From Cyclobacterium plantarum (GTDB lineage Bacteria; Bacteroidota; Bacteroidia; Cytophagales; Cyclobacteriaceae), in the NCBI RefSeq assembly GCF_011290685.1, contig NZ_JAANYN010000002.1:434001-498000 (forward strand): DNA of 64,000 nt, given 5' to 3'. Under the pieces are notes generated by a model. The model ran no database searches, was not told the origin of the DNA, and saw only the letters and a list, made by a program, of their open reading frames with translations. The position numbers and the translations under genes are program-made. This document shows, in pieces, positions 1 through 7,683 of this stretch (positions are counted from its first letter, which is position 1; each line of letters opens with the position of its first letter).

Positions 1-87
1 ATCCAGGTACTCCATTTGCCTTTGCCCGTACAGGGCAAAGGCAATCATAAAAAGTAGAAATGTTGGGACTATTCGGAATCCTTTCAT
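1..87 (-). CDS. N-terminal fragment of an exported protein (partial)
   Basis: Only the first 29 codons are in the window; the gene continues past the left edge. The peptide has a short positively charged start (Met-Lys-Gly-Phe-Arg), a hydrophobic core rich in Leu, Phe and Ala, and a polar stretch after Tyr-Gly-Gln that fits a Sec signal peptide cleavage region. No family can be named from so little sequence. It diverges from the sigma factor gene, sharing the roughly 260-bp region between them, which holds a small CCCCG/CGGGG hairpin near position 121. The call rests only on the open frame and the signal-peptide pattern. Confidence 0.5.
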   Translation of the reverse strand, partial: MKGFRIVPTFLLFMIAFALYGQRQMEYLD

Positions 88-346
88 GGCTATGGTTGCT
101 GTTTTTTTCAACTCCAATTTCCCCGAGTTCGGGGTTAAAAGACAATTTAAAGCAAATCCCCCTAAATACGCAGTAAATTGTGTTCAGTGGTTTGCTTTGT
201 ACAATCAAAAAATGGCTTGATGTCAACATTCTTTGAGCTTGTTTGGATTTTTTTTCAAGAATAGCCATAAATATTATGTAAATTAATTAGTCCCACGCAA
301 CCCATCTGCTTTATGTATTGTATAGGCAGATACAAACCCAGCAACT

Positions 347-910
347 GTGGAAAAATACCTGTCAAACAAGCTTTTGAACGGAATTTCAGGTGGAGACCGG
401 AAATGTCAGGAGATGCTGTACAGGCAGTTTTACAGCTATGGCATGAGTATTTGCCTCCGGTACGCAGCCAATAGGGAAGAAAGTTTGGAAATCCTTCACG
501 ATGGATACCTGAATGTCTTTCAACACATTGACCGGTACGATACCCGGCGTCCCTTTACGCTGTGGTTTAGGAGAATATTGATCAACGGAGCCATCAATTA
601 CCATAAAAAAAACCTGAATCACTCCGGCCATTTGGGTCTGGAACATATTTCAGAAATTCCGGATTCGGGGAAAAGTGCCTCTGACGACCTGAAATATATG
701 GAAATGATTGAACTTATACAGGCTTTACCCATCAGGTACAGAACCGTGTTTAACCTTTATGTTATAGAAGGTTATGAACATCAGGAAATAGCGGAGATGC
801 TAGGCATCTCTACAGGAACCTCAAAATCAAACCTTCACAGGGCGAGGCAAAAGCTAAGGGCTATGTTAACCATTGGAAATCATGAAGAAGCGAGTATCAA
901 ACATGAGTGA
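347..910 (+). CDS. ECF-type RNA polymerase sigma factor
   Basis: Sigma-70 family factor of the extracytoplasmic-function kind, about 187 residues, which is the usual size. Region 2 spans roughly residues 20-90 (core-binding helix around LRYAANREESLEILHDGY, then the promoter-melting part with FTLWFRRILIN), and region 4 spans about 120-175, with the helix-turn-helix GYEHQEIAEMLGISTGTSKS. The start used is a GTG; the frame is open upstream only to position 326 and has no ATG there, while the next internal ATG would cut into region 2. The stop overlaps the start of the following membrane protein, the usual arrangement for a sigma factor and its anti-sigma partner, so it probably controls the operon that follows. 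The target regulon is unknown. Confidence 0.9.
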   Translation: MEKYLSNKLLNGISGGDRKCQEMLYRQFYSYGMSICLRYAANREESLEILHDGYLNVFQHIDRYDTRRPFTLWFRRILINGAINYHKKNLNHSGHLGLEHISEIPDSGKSASDDLKYMEMIELIQALPIRYRTVFNLYVIEGYEHQEIAEMLGISTGTSKSNLHRARQKLRAMLTIGNHEEASIKHE

Positions 911-2066
911 TAAAGAGCTGGATGATTTCTTGAAAAAATTATCCTCCTCCCCTGAAATCCCCTTTATTCCGGAAGACTGGAATAAAATGGAAAAGATGCT
1001 GGACCAGAAAAAGGTAGCCCAACCCCTGAATGGACACAAGTGGATCCTTTTAGGATTACTGCTGCTTGCCAGTCTTACTTTCACTGTTTGGATGGAGGCT
1101 ACTTACAGGCAAATTCCGGCAAGCCCTGAAAACACCTTGATCTCCTCTTCTTCCCTGTTAACCCAAATAGATCCTAATAAAAATATAGAAATAAAAATTA
1201 AAGATTTAAGTTTTACCTCAGCAGCCATGTCCCCGGCCAGAGAAGAAAAAGTATCTGGGAATAACACCGCTGTTTCCGGTAATGCACCATCTTATCCTGC
1301 CATTTCAGACCTAAATCTGACCTATGTAAGGCTGCCTCTTCTTGCCATTAATTTGGACCCGGAAGCAAAAAACAAGGTGTTTGAGGAATTTAACCGGATT
1401 TGGCACAAATTCCCAGGGCTCAAAATCCAAACAACTGCATTTGGCCCTTTACAAGGGGTTTCACCAGATAATCTAAAAAACAATATTGCCCTTGCCTTTC
1501 AGGTTTCTCCAGACATCAGTGCAGTAAGGTATACAAATTTTCTACCCTTTGGCCGAAGCATTGGTATGAGCCTGGAATATTTCCTCAGTGAAAGGTGGAG
1601 CATTTCCACAGGGGCCATGCATTCAAAAAAGACCTACCAACAGGGCCCTGGCTACTGGGAAGGATACGCGGCACATCAATCCTTAAGAGGTGACTGTTGG
1701 ATACTTGAAGTGCCTGTTAATATCAGGTATTACCCCATAATGGGTGCAATTGACAAATGGTTTATAAGTACAGGTCTGTCTTCCTATTTCATGATGAAGG
1801 AAAACTATAGGTTGACCTATGAAAATTATGGAGGCAATCCTTATTCCGAGGAATTGGAAATAACCGGGAATAACCAACATGTATTTGGTATATGGAACAT
1901 CGGCTTTGGCTATGAAAGAAGGCTGAGTAGAAAACTGGCTGTCCAGGTGGAGCCTTATTATCGCTTACCCCTGGTGGGTATAGGGGAAGGAAACCTGGAT
2001 TTGAAAAGTACGGGAATCTTCTTTGGTATCAAATATTATCCCTCAAATCAAAAATTAAAATTTTAA
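903..2066 (+). CDS. Putative anti-sigma factor with C-terminal beta-barrel-like domain
   Basis: About 387 residues from the ATG that overlaps the sigma-factor stop. The first ~45 residues are charged and helical (MSDKELDDFLKKL), as in cytoplasmic anti-sigma domains. One strong membrane segment follows (WILLGLLLLASLTFTVW), then a polar, poorly conserved linker of about 120 residues. The last ~190 residues show the alternating aromatic/polar strands of an outer-membrane barrel (MSLEYFLSERWSISTGAMH, WNIGFGYERRLSRKLAVQVE, FFGIKYYP terminus). The partnership with the sigma factor is inferred from overlap and order. The combination of an inner-membrane anchor and a barrel-like domain in one chain is topologically odd. 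Confidence 0.7.
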   Translation: MSDKELDDFLKKLSSSPEIPFIPEDWNKMEKMLDQKKVAQPLNGHKWILLGLLLLASLTFTVWMEATYRQIPASPENTLISSSSLLTQIDPNKNIEIKIKDLSFTSAAMSPAREEKVSGNNTAVSGNAPSYPAISDLNLTYVRLPLLAINLDPEAKNKVFEEFNRIWHKFPGLKIQTTAFGPLQGVSPDNLKNNIALAFQVSPDISAVRYTNFLPFGRSIGMSLEYFLSERWSISTGAMHSKKTYQQGPGYWEGYAAHQSLRGDCWILEVPVNIRYYPIMGAIDKWFISTGLSSYFMMKENYRLTYENYGGNPYSEELEITGNNQHVFGIWNIGFGYERRLSRKLAVQVEPYYRLPLVGIGEGNLDLKSTGIFFGIKYYPSNQKLKF

Positions 2067-2078
2067 ACATCAGAAATC

Positions 2079-2585
2079 ATGAAAACGATCAAAGTAACGC
2101 TTAGCATGTTTATCCTGCTCGCTTTTTTCACAGTATCCTGTGAAAAAGATGATGATGGCCCCCGGGTTATCCAAAAGGAGTATGTATTGAATTCGGTGTC
2201 GGATCCCATGATACAGGGCACCATCACTTTTACCAAAGAATCTGAAACAAGCACCTTAATCCGGATTGAATTGGAAGGTACTGAGGCCGGAAATTCTCAC
2301 CCAGCCCATATCCATAACAATGCTGCCAGCGAAGGAGGTGGTATCGCCATTGGATTGAACAATGTAGAGGGTGCCAGCGGAGTCAGTGAAACTACCGTCA
2401 CCCAAACCGGTGACGGCACCGCCATTAACTATGAAGGACTGCTGAATTTTGACGGGCATGCCAACGTGCATTTAAGTTCTACTGCCATGTCCACCTTAAT
2501 TGCACAGGGAAATATTGGTGACAATGCCACGGCAAATATGCCCAATGACTCCAATCCTGATAACAATAATAATGATGGCTATTAA
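2079..2585 (+). CDS. CHRD-like lipoprotein
   Basis: A 168-residue exported lipoprotein: signal peptide with lipobox ending FFTVSC, so Cys21 would be lipidated and the protein anchored on the periplasmic or outer surface. The mature part resembles the CHRD domain, with the HPAHIHNN segment followed by a GLNNVEG and VHLSS region. The tail is low-complexity Asn/Asp (DSNPDNNNND). CHRD domains are named from chordin; in bacteria the function is unclear. It lies 12 bases after the putative anti-sigma gene and its 3' end overlaps the next gene, so it is probably cotranscribed and sigma-controlled. The family call is moderate because only the core motif is recognisable by eye. Confidence 0.65.
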   Translation: MKTIKVTLSMFILLAFFTVSCEKDDDGPRVIQKEYVLNSVSDPMIQGTITFTKESETSTLIRIELEGTEAGNSHPAHIHNNAASEGGGIAIGLNNVEGASGVSETTVTQTGDGTAINYEGLLNFDGHANVHLSSTAMSTLIAQGNIGDNATANMPNDSNPDNNNNDGY

Positions 2586-2940
2586 AAACCTTTATTTACC
2601 CTGCTTATGGGTTTTGCTTGCTTGCACAATATTCTCTTGTACCACAGAAAATGAAGCTGATTTATTGCCTGAGGAAGAGCGGTGTGGCGAGGAGCCCGCC
2701 TCACTCTCAGGTTATATCATGCCCATTATTAACCAGAATTGTGCCATTTCCGGATGCCATGTATCGGGATCAGAGAGGGTAAACCTCTCTGTTCCCGAAA
2801 ACATTATTCAGTATGCGAATCAGATAAGGAATTTTACACAAAGTGGTTTTATGCCAGCCCCGGAATCAGGCAAACAATTGACTGCCGCCGAATTAGAATC
2901 CATCTACTGCTGGGTGGAAAACGGCGAATTGGATAATTAA
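2572..2940 (+). CDS. Small cytochrome c-like lipoprotein
   Basis: About 122 residues from the ATG pair that overlaps the end of the CHRD gene. The signal peptide ends in a lipobox (TIFSC). The mature protein holds CAISGCH, a heme-c attachment site with four rather than two residues between cysteines, and a later GFMPAP whose Met could be the distal heme ligand. The C-terminal LTAAELESIYCWVENG matches the last helix of small c-type cytochromes of the planctomycete-type group. It probably carries electrons at the cell envelope. An upstream in-frame start would give a longer leader without a signal peptide, so the later start was chosen. Heme binding is inferred, not shown. Confidence 0.7.
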   Translation: MMAIKNLYLPCLWVLLACTIFSCTTENEADLLPEEERCGEEPASLSGYIMPIINQNCAISGCHVSGSERVNLSVPENIIQYANQIRNFTQSGFMPAPESGKQLTAAELESIYCWVENGELDN

Positions 2941-2946
2941 CCCATT

Positions 2947-3489
2947 ATGAAAAATTGCTGTATAACCATCTTTATTTTCCTGTTATCTCTTTCCCTTCAG
3001 GCCCAGGCTCACAAAACGGTGTCGGGGGAAGTCGAGTTCTTTAGCAGTGCCCCGGTGGAGGATATTCAGGCCGTAAACAATGCCCCTACCGGTTTATTTA
3101 ATGAACAAACCGGCAGCCTGGCCTTTCTGGTACCCATTAAAGCCTTCCAATTCCCAAAATCTTTGATGCAGGATCATTTTAATGACAAATTCATGGAATC
3201 GCATACCTATCCGGAAGCCACCTTTGAAGGAAAACTGAGCGGCTATGATCGGGAGAGATCCGGATCCCAGGGGGCTTTTGCGGAAGGCAATTTAACCATA
3301 CATGGCCAAACCAATAAAGTCCGGGTTCCGGGTAATATCAGTTTCAAAAGTGACCAAATCATCATGGACGCCGTTTTTCCGGTAAAACTCGAAGATTATG
3401 ACATTCAGATACCAAAGGTGCTGTTTTATAACATTGCAGAAGAGGTAGAGGTAACTGTAAGCTTTGTATTTGAAAAAACAGACCGATGA
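2947..3489 (+). CDS. YceI family periplasmic protein
   Basis: 180 residues with a clear N-terminal signal peptide ending around LQAQA. The body fits the YceI lipocalin-like fold: FSSAPVEDI near the start, the AFQFPKSLMQDHFNDKFMESHTYP segment typical of the family, then GNLTIHGQTNKV and a C-terminal VEVTVSFVFE strand. YceI proteins bind polyisoprenoids or other hydrophobic ligands in the periplasm; in Bacteroidota they often sit beside c-type cytochromes. It follows the cytochrome-like gene by 6 bases and overlaps the next gene by 4 (ATGA), so translation is probably coupled. Ligand unknown. Confidence 0.85.
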   Translation: MKNCCITIFIFLLSLSLQAQAHKTVSGEVEFFSSAPVEDIQAVNNAPTGLFNEQTGSLAFLVPIKAFQFPKSLMQDHFNDKFMESHTYPEATFEGKLSGYDRERSGSQGAFAEGNLTIHGQTNKVRVPGNISFKSDQIIMDAVFPVKLEDYDIQIPKVLFYNIAEEVEVTVSFVFEKTDR

Positions 3490-4376
3490 AAAACAAAATA
3501 CTGGTAATTTCCCTGATCTTTTATTTTCTTTTTCTCAGCACTTCGGCCCAGGACAATTTATTGGACCAGCTCAGGGAGGAAAATGAAACCGAATGGAATA
3601 CGCCTACCTCTACCTTTAAAGCCATCCGCTTGATCAACGGCCATACGGTTGAAACCAGGGAAAAGGGGAATTTGGAATTTTTAATTTCCCACCGCTTTGG
3701 TAGGATCAATTCCGGTGCCTATCAATTCTTTGGCATGGACCAGGCCAACATGAGGTTGGGATTGGATTATGCATGGGAGGATTGGCTTAGCCTGGGGATA
3801 GGAAGAAATTCTTTCAACAAAGTGTATGATGGTTTTGTCAAAATCAGACTTTATCAACAAAGTCAGGGTAAAATCAAACTTCCAGTAACCCTGGTTTGGC
3901 TTTCCAATGCTTCCATCAACACTATCCGCCGTCCGGAGATTCCCATGAACCTAAATAGAAAGTTGCAATATGCCCATCAATTATTAGTAGCCAGCAAGCT
4001 GAATCAAAAGGCTTCTATTCAACTGATGCCAACGTATATTCACCGTAACCTGGTCCGGGAAAGGACAGACCCAAACGCCTTGCTGGCAATGGGGGCAGGA
4101 GTGAGTTACCAGATTGCCAAAAGCATTCACTTAAATATTGAATATTATCACCGGTTTAAAGAGCAGGAAAATGAAAACACCCATCCTCTTGCCATAGGAG
4201 TTGATATTGAAACCGGAGGCCATGTGTTTCAATTGCACCTGACCAATGCTCAACAAATGACAGAAACAGGGTTTATTCCTTCCACTACCGGTGATTTTTT
4301 TAATGGAGACATCCATTTTGGCTTCAACATTACCCGTAATTTCCAATTGAAAAATACCAGGCCGGTCAAGAAATAA
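3486..4376 (+). CDS. DUF5777 family outer-membrane beta-barrel protein
   Basis: 296 residues, signal peptide ending STSAQ. The pattern KGNLEFLISHRFGRINSGAYQFFGMD, then repeated amphipathic strands and a last strand GDIHFGFNITRNF, is that of the DUF5777 barrel family of Bacteroidota. Its place at the end of an operon with a YceI protein and a cytochrome-like lipoprotein matches the usual neighbourhood of this family. Likely an outer-membrane barrel; transport or structural role unknown. Translationally coupled to the YceI gene through ATGA. Confidence 0.8.
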   Translation: MKNKILVISLIFYFLFLSTSAQDNLLDQLREENETEWNTPTSTFKAIRLINGHTVETREKGNLEFLISHRFGRINSGAYQFFGMDQANMRLGLDYAWEDWLSLGIGRNSFNKVYDGFVKIRLYQQSQGKIKLPVTLVWLSNASINTIRRPEIPMNLNRKLQYAHQLLVASKLNQKASIQLMPTYIHRNLVRERTDPNALLAMGAGVSYQIAKSIHLNIEYYHRFKEQENENTHPLAIGVDIETGGHVFQLHLTNAQQMTETGFIPSTTGDFFNGDIHFGFNITRNFQLKNTRPVKK

Positions 4377-4378
4377 GT

Positions 4379-4765
4379 TTATTTAAGCATGGGTTTGGCC
4401 CTTTTACAAAATTGAATGGCCAGACCCCAGGGATCCCTAAGCATCAGCAACCGGGTACCATCGTCCAGGGTATCGTCGCTGATCAATTCCGCCCCGGCTG
4501 CTACCAAACGTTTCTTTTCATCATCCGGGTTTTCTGATACGAAAGCCAGGTGTAGCATCAGGGGATTGAGATTGGCATAGTCCAAAACCGAGGCTTTGGC
4601 ATTTTGGTAGAGTTCGATCATGACTTTGCCACTGTCGTCGGCCAAAAAAGTCATGTATGGGGCTTTATCCATTTTCTTAACAACCGTTAACCCCAGGTTT
4701 TCTTCATACCAGTCTGAAATGGCCTGAGGATGGTGTACGTTGAGTGCTAAATGTTCAATTTTCAT
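4379..4765 (-). CDS. VOC family protein (glyoxalase/dioxygenase-like)
   Basis: 128 residues with two beta-alpha-beta-beta-beta modules of the vicinal oxygen chelate fold: KIEHLALNVHHP at the start, MIELYQN in the middle, LMLHLAFVSEN opening the second module and RDPWGLAIQFCKR at the end. Possible metal ligands are His5, a Glu in MIEL, His in LHLAF and a late residue. Such proteins include glyoxalase I and many dioxygenases; the substrate cannot be read from sequence. It is convergent with the DUF5777 gene, with two bases between stops. Confidence 0.8.
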   Translation of the reverse strand: MKIEHLALNVHHPQAISDWYEENLGLTVVKKMDKAPYMTFLADDSGKVMIELYQNAKASVLDYANLNPLMLHLAFVSENPDDEKKRLVAAGAELISDDTLDDGTRLLMLRDPWGLAIQFCKRAKPMLK

Positions 4766-4798
4766 ACGGTGAAAATAATTTAATTATGGAAAGACTAC

Positions 4799-4840
4799 AA
4801 AAAAACCCCTCCATGGGTAATTTCTACCTTGATGGAGGGG
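4799..4840 (-). terminator. Rho-independent terminator of the Tat-exported oxidoreductase gene
   Basis: A perfect 9-bp stem CCCCTCCAT/ATGGAGGGG with a 17-base loop. Read on the minus strand it is followed by seven T residues, and it sits directly after the stop of the minus-strand oxidoreductase. Confidence 0.85.
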
Positions 4841-4855
4841 AAAAATAAAATGAAT

Positions 4856-6259
4856 TTATGCCCTGTTTGGACTGGGCTTGATACTGGTAAGGTCTGCTAT
4901 TTTAACAGGTCCGTTGGAATTGATGCTGTTTCTGGCCGCCACACCAACCATTACGGACATGATTCCATCCCTTAATCCAGCGGCATGTTTGTAAGGGTCT
5001 GCTGCTTCCGGATTTTTGAATATTTTATCATGCAATCTTTTATCACCGCCACCGTGACCTCCACGTTCACTGACCACCTGTATGATCTGTGGTTTTTCCC
5101 AATTCTTATGCAATACAAGTGGTTCTCTGTGCATGTCCTCACCTGCATTGTTTTGGTTCATTTCTGCCGCGTGAAGGGCTTCCTGATCCATGGTTTCATT
5201 GCTCATAAAAGGGATATCCAACCAGGCATCAATTCTGCCCTTCTGCCCATTGAATGCGATTTTCCAACCTTCGTAAGGACTATAGGTAGTCAGGGAATAA
5301 TTGACCACCGCCTTATTAGCATATTTGATATTGGCCGACATCTTATCATAAATATCAATTTCATGGCGGTAAACACAGCCATCTCTGAAATAACCATCAT
5401 GGTGCTCATTTTCCACATAAAGCTTCACGTCACGCTGGCTTTTGGTGATGTCCCAATAATACTTGCAGTCATTTTTGTGTGCACAAGAGCGGCAATTTTT
5501 CCCTCTAAAAGGACCGTTGCTGCCGTAGTGCTCCAGGGCACCATAGGCAAAAACTTCCTCAGGGTCGGAATCCAGCCACCAATTCAACAAGTCAAAATGG
5601 TGGGTGGCCTTATGTACCCAAAGTGATCCCCCGTTTTCGGTCACTCCATGCCATCTCCGGAAATAAGAGGCTCCGTGATGAATGTTGAGGTACCAGTGAA
5701 AATCAACAGAAGTGACTTCACCAATCTCCTTGTTCTGAAGCAATTCTTTAATTTTGGTTATATAAGGACTCCAGCGGTAGTTGAAACCGACGATCAGATT
5801 TTTGTTTGATTTTTTTTCTGCTTCAAGTATCTGCTGACACTTGTCCTCATCCGTGGTCAGGGGCTTTTCTGTGAGCACATCACATCCGGCTTCCAGGCCT
5901 TTGATAATGAACTCATGATGGGTAGAGTCCATGGTGGTGACGATGACCAAATCCGGCTTGGTTTGGGCCAGCATTTCGTCAAAATCGACAAAAGTCGGAC
6001 AGTCTACCTTCATATAATCGAGGGCATAGTCTAACCTGCCCGGATTGATATCACTTAAACCGACAAATTCCAGAATATCGGAGTATTGTTCCACCAGTCT
6101 TCTCCCCCAGAAGGAGGTACCCCTGACTCCTGTCCCTACCAGGGTCACTCTGAGTTTCCTTTTCATGCCAAAGCCCGTTAAGGGGGCAGTTAAGGTTGTT
6201 CCCGCTGCCAACAAACTGACAGCATGTAGAAATGACCTTCTTGAAAATTTATTTTCCAT
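4856..6259 (-). CDS. Gfo/Idh/MocA family oxidoreductase with Tat signal
   Basis: 467 residues. The N-terminus SRRSFLHAVSLLAAG is a twin-arginine signal (Arg7-Arg8), so the folded, cofactor-loaded enzyme is probably exported. A Rossmann NAD(P)-binding domain follows (LVGTGVRG), with the family motif TEKPLTTD, and the C-terminal alpha/beta domain contains NYRWSPY and HHFDLLNWW. A Cys-rich patch, CRSCAHKNDCKYY, is a feature of this exported subgroup. These enzymes oxidise or reduce sugars at a hydroxyl with tightly bound NAD(P). It is divergently placed from a second Gfo/Idh/MocA gene, suggesting a sugar-modifying role; substrate unknown. Confidence 0.88.
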   Translation of the reverse strand: MENKFSRRSFLHAVSLLAAGTTLTAPLTGFGMKRKLRVTLVGTGVRGTSFWGRRLVEQYSDILEFVGLSDINPGRLDYALDYMKVDCPTFVDFDEMLAQTKPDLVIVTTMDSTHHEFIIKGLEAGCDVLTEKPLTTDEDKCQQILEAEKKSNKNLIVGFNYRWSPYITKIKELLQNKEIGEVTSVDFHWYLNIHHGASYFRRWHGVTENGGSLWVHKATHHFDLLNWWLDSDPEEVFAYGALEHYGSNGPFRGKNCRSCAHKNDCKYYWDITKSQRDVKLYVENEHHDGYFRDGCVYRHEIDIYDKMSANIKYANKAVVNYSLTTYSPYEGWKIAFNGQKGRIDAWLDIPFMSNETMDQEALHAAEMNQNNAGEDMHREPLVLHKNWEKPQIIQVVSERGGHGGGDKRLHDKIFKNPEAADPYKHAAGLRDGIMSVMVGVAARNSINSNGPVKIADLTSIKPSPNRA

Positions 6260-6672
6260 GACGACAAAGTTGGTTTATGTTTGAAATTGAAGCTTGTGCC
6301 AAGTGAAAAGAACCAGCACCTGCGCAATCGATTGCATAATAATCAAATTTTCAGGAATTGACAAATAATTGTCCTTAGCCCATTAAGGCATAAAAAGGTT
6401 GATCTAATTTGATCATTATTAGTTTATTCTGTTTACTTTTATTTTATAAAATATTATAATGTAAAAATTTTCCAAAATGGATTAAATGGACTTTTGATTT
6501 CCTTAGCAGCTTTGCTGGTTGAATCGAATTCCTCCTTAATTTATAATTAATATACATAGTAGGGAAAGCACAAGATTGGGTTTGGTCAACAATAATCTTA
6601 AATTGCTACAGTCAATCAATTACAGCCATCAACCGGTGGCAAGGATTATTTTTCAACAAAAAATGTATCATC
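6260..6672. other. A+T-rich divergent intergenic region
   Basis: The region between two divergent Gfo/Idh/MocA genes. It is A+T-rich, especially around 6420-6480 and 6535-6560, and must hold promoters for both directions. No good match to the Bacteroidota TTG/TAnnTTTG promoter was found, and no RNA gene or open frame worth reporting. Confidence 0.5.
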
Positions 6673-7677
6673 ATGACCAAAAAACTTAAATGGGGGATAT
6701 TGGGCGCAGCCAAAATAGCCAGGGAAAAAGTAATTCCCGCCATGAAAAACAGTGATTTACACGAAGTATACGGACTGGCTTCCAGAGATTTGGAAAAAGC
6801 CAGATCCGCCGCGGACGAATTGGGTATTCCAAAGGCTTATGGATCGTATGAGGAATTGATCGCCGATCCGGAGATCGATGTGGTCTACAATCCCCTGCCC
6901 AATGACCTACATGTTCCCTATACCCTGGAATGCATCAATGCCGGCAAACACGTGCTTTGCGAAAAGCCACTCGCTTTAAATGCGGAAGAAATAGACGAAC
7001 TGATCAAGGCCAGAGACAAACACGGGATAAAGGTAGGAGAAGCATTTATGGTGGCCTCCAACCCCCAATGGATCAAAGCCAGGGAATTGGTTCGGAAAAA
7101 CTACCTGGGGAAGGTGAAGGCAGTACATGGTTTTTTCAGCTATTTCAATGTCAATGAACAAAATATCCGGAATATTCCCGAAATGGGTGGTGGGGGTATC
7201 TGGGACATTGGCTGCTATCCGGTCTTTACTTCCCGCTTTGTGCTGGAAAAAGAACCCGGAAGGGTAGTATCCATGCTGGAATTTGATCCCAGATTTAGAA
7301 CAGACAAACTCGGATCGGTTTTGATTGATTTTCATGAGATCCAGATGACATTTACGGTGAGCACCCAGCTGACCCCCTATCAGCGCATGTTGTTTTATGG
7401 AGAGGAAAAAATAATGGAAATCAGGATTCCTTTTAACGCTCCTTCAGATCAAAACAATGAAATCCTGATCCATGATGGTAATTTTCTTCAACCAGACCCG
7501 GAAAAAATTGTATTGCCTTTAAGCAACCAATACACGGAACAGGCCATTGATTTCTCCAAGGCAATTCTGGAAGATAAGGAAGTCCCTGTTTCGCTTGAAA
7601 ATGCCAAAGCAAATGCGAGAGTCCTTCAGGCCATTTTCGAATCCGACAGGAATGAAAGGTGGGTAAACATTGAATAA
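6673..7677 (+). CDS. Gfo/Idh/MocA family oxidoreductase (dihydrodiol/xylose dehydrogenase-like)
   Basis: 334 residues, no signal peptide, so cytoplasmic. The N-terminal Rossmann motif is WGILGAAKIA, followed by YNPLPNDLHVPYTLECINAGKHVLCEKPLALN, where the Lys of EKP is the usual catalytic residue. The GGGGIWDIGCYPV segment is typical of the subgroup containing NADP-dependent D-xylose dehydrogenase and dimeric dihydrodiol dehydrogenase. It probably oxidises a sugar with NAD(P). It is the only plus-strand gene in this part and is convergent with nagA, six bases away. Confidence 0.87.
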   Translation: MTKKLKWGILGAAKIAREKVIPAMKNSDLHEVYGLASRDLEKARSAADELGIPKAYGSYEELIADPEIDVVYNPLPNDLHVPYTLECINAGKHVLCEKPLALNAEEIDELIKARDKHGIKVGEAFMVASNPQWIKARELVRKNYLGKVKAVHGFFSYFNVNEQNIRNIPEMGGGGIWDIGCYPVFTSRFVLEKEPGRVVSMLEFDPRFRTDKLGSVLIDFHEIQMTFTVSTQLTPYQRMLFYGEEKIMEIRIPFNAPSDQNNEILIHDGNFLQPDPEKIVLPLSNQYTEQAIDFSKAILEDKEVPVSLENAKANARVLQAIFESDRNERWVNIE

Positions 7678-7683
7678 ATTTGA

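Noticed and set aside
4985-5626. 213-codon plus-strand frame
   Set aside because: Antisense shadow of the Tat-exported Gfo/Idh/MocA gene, which has clear family motifs on the minus strand.
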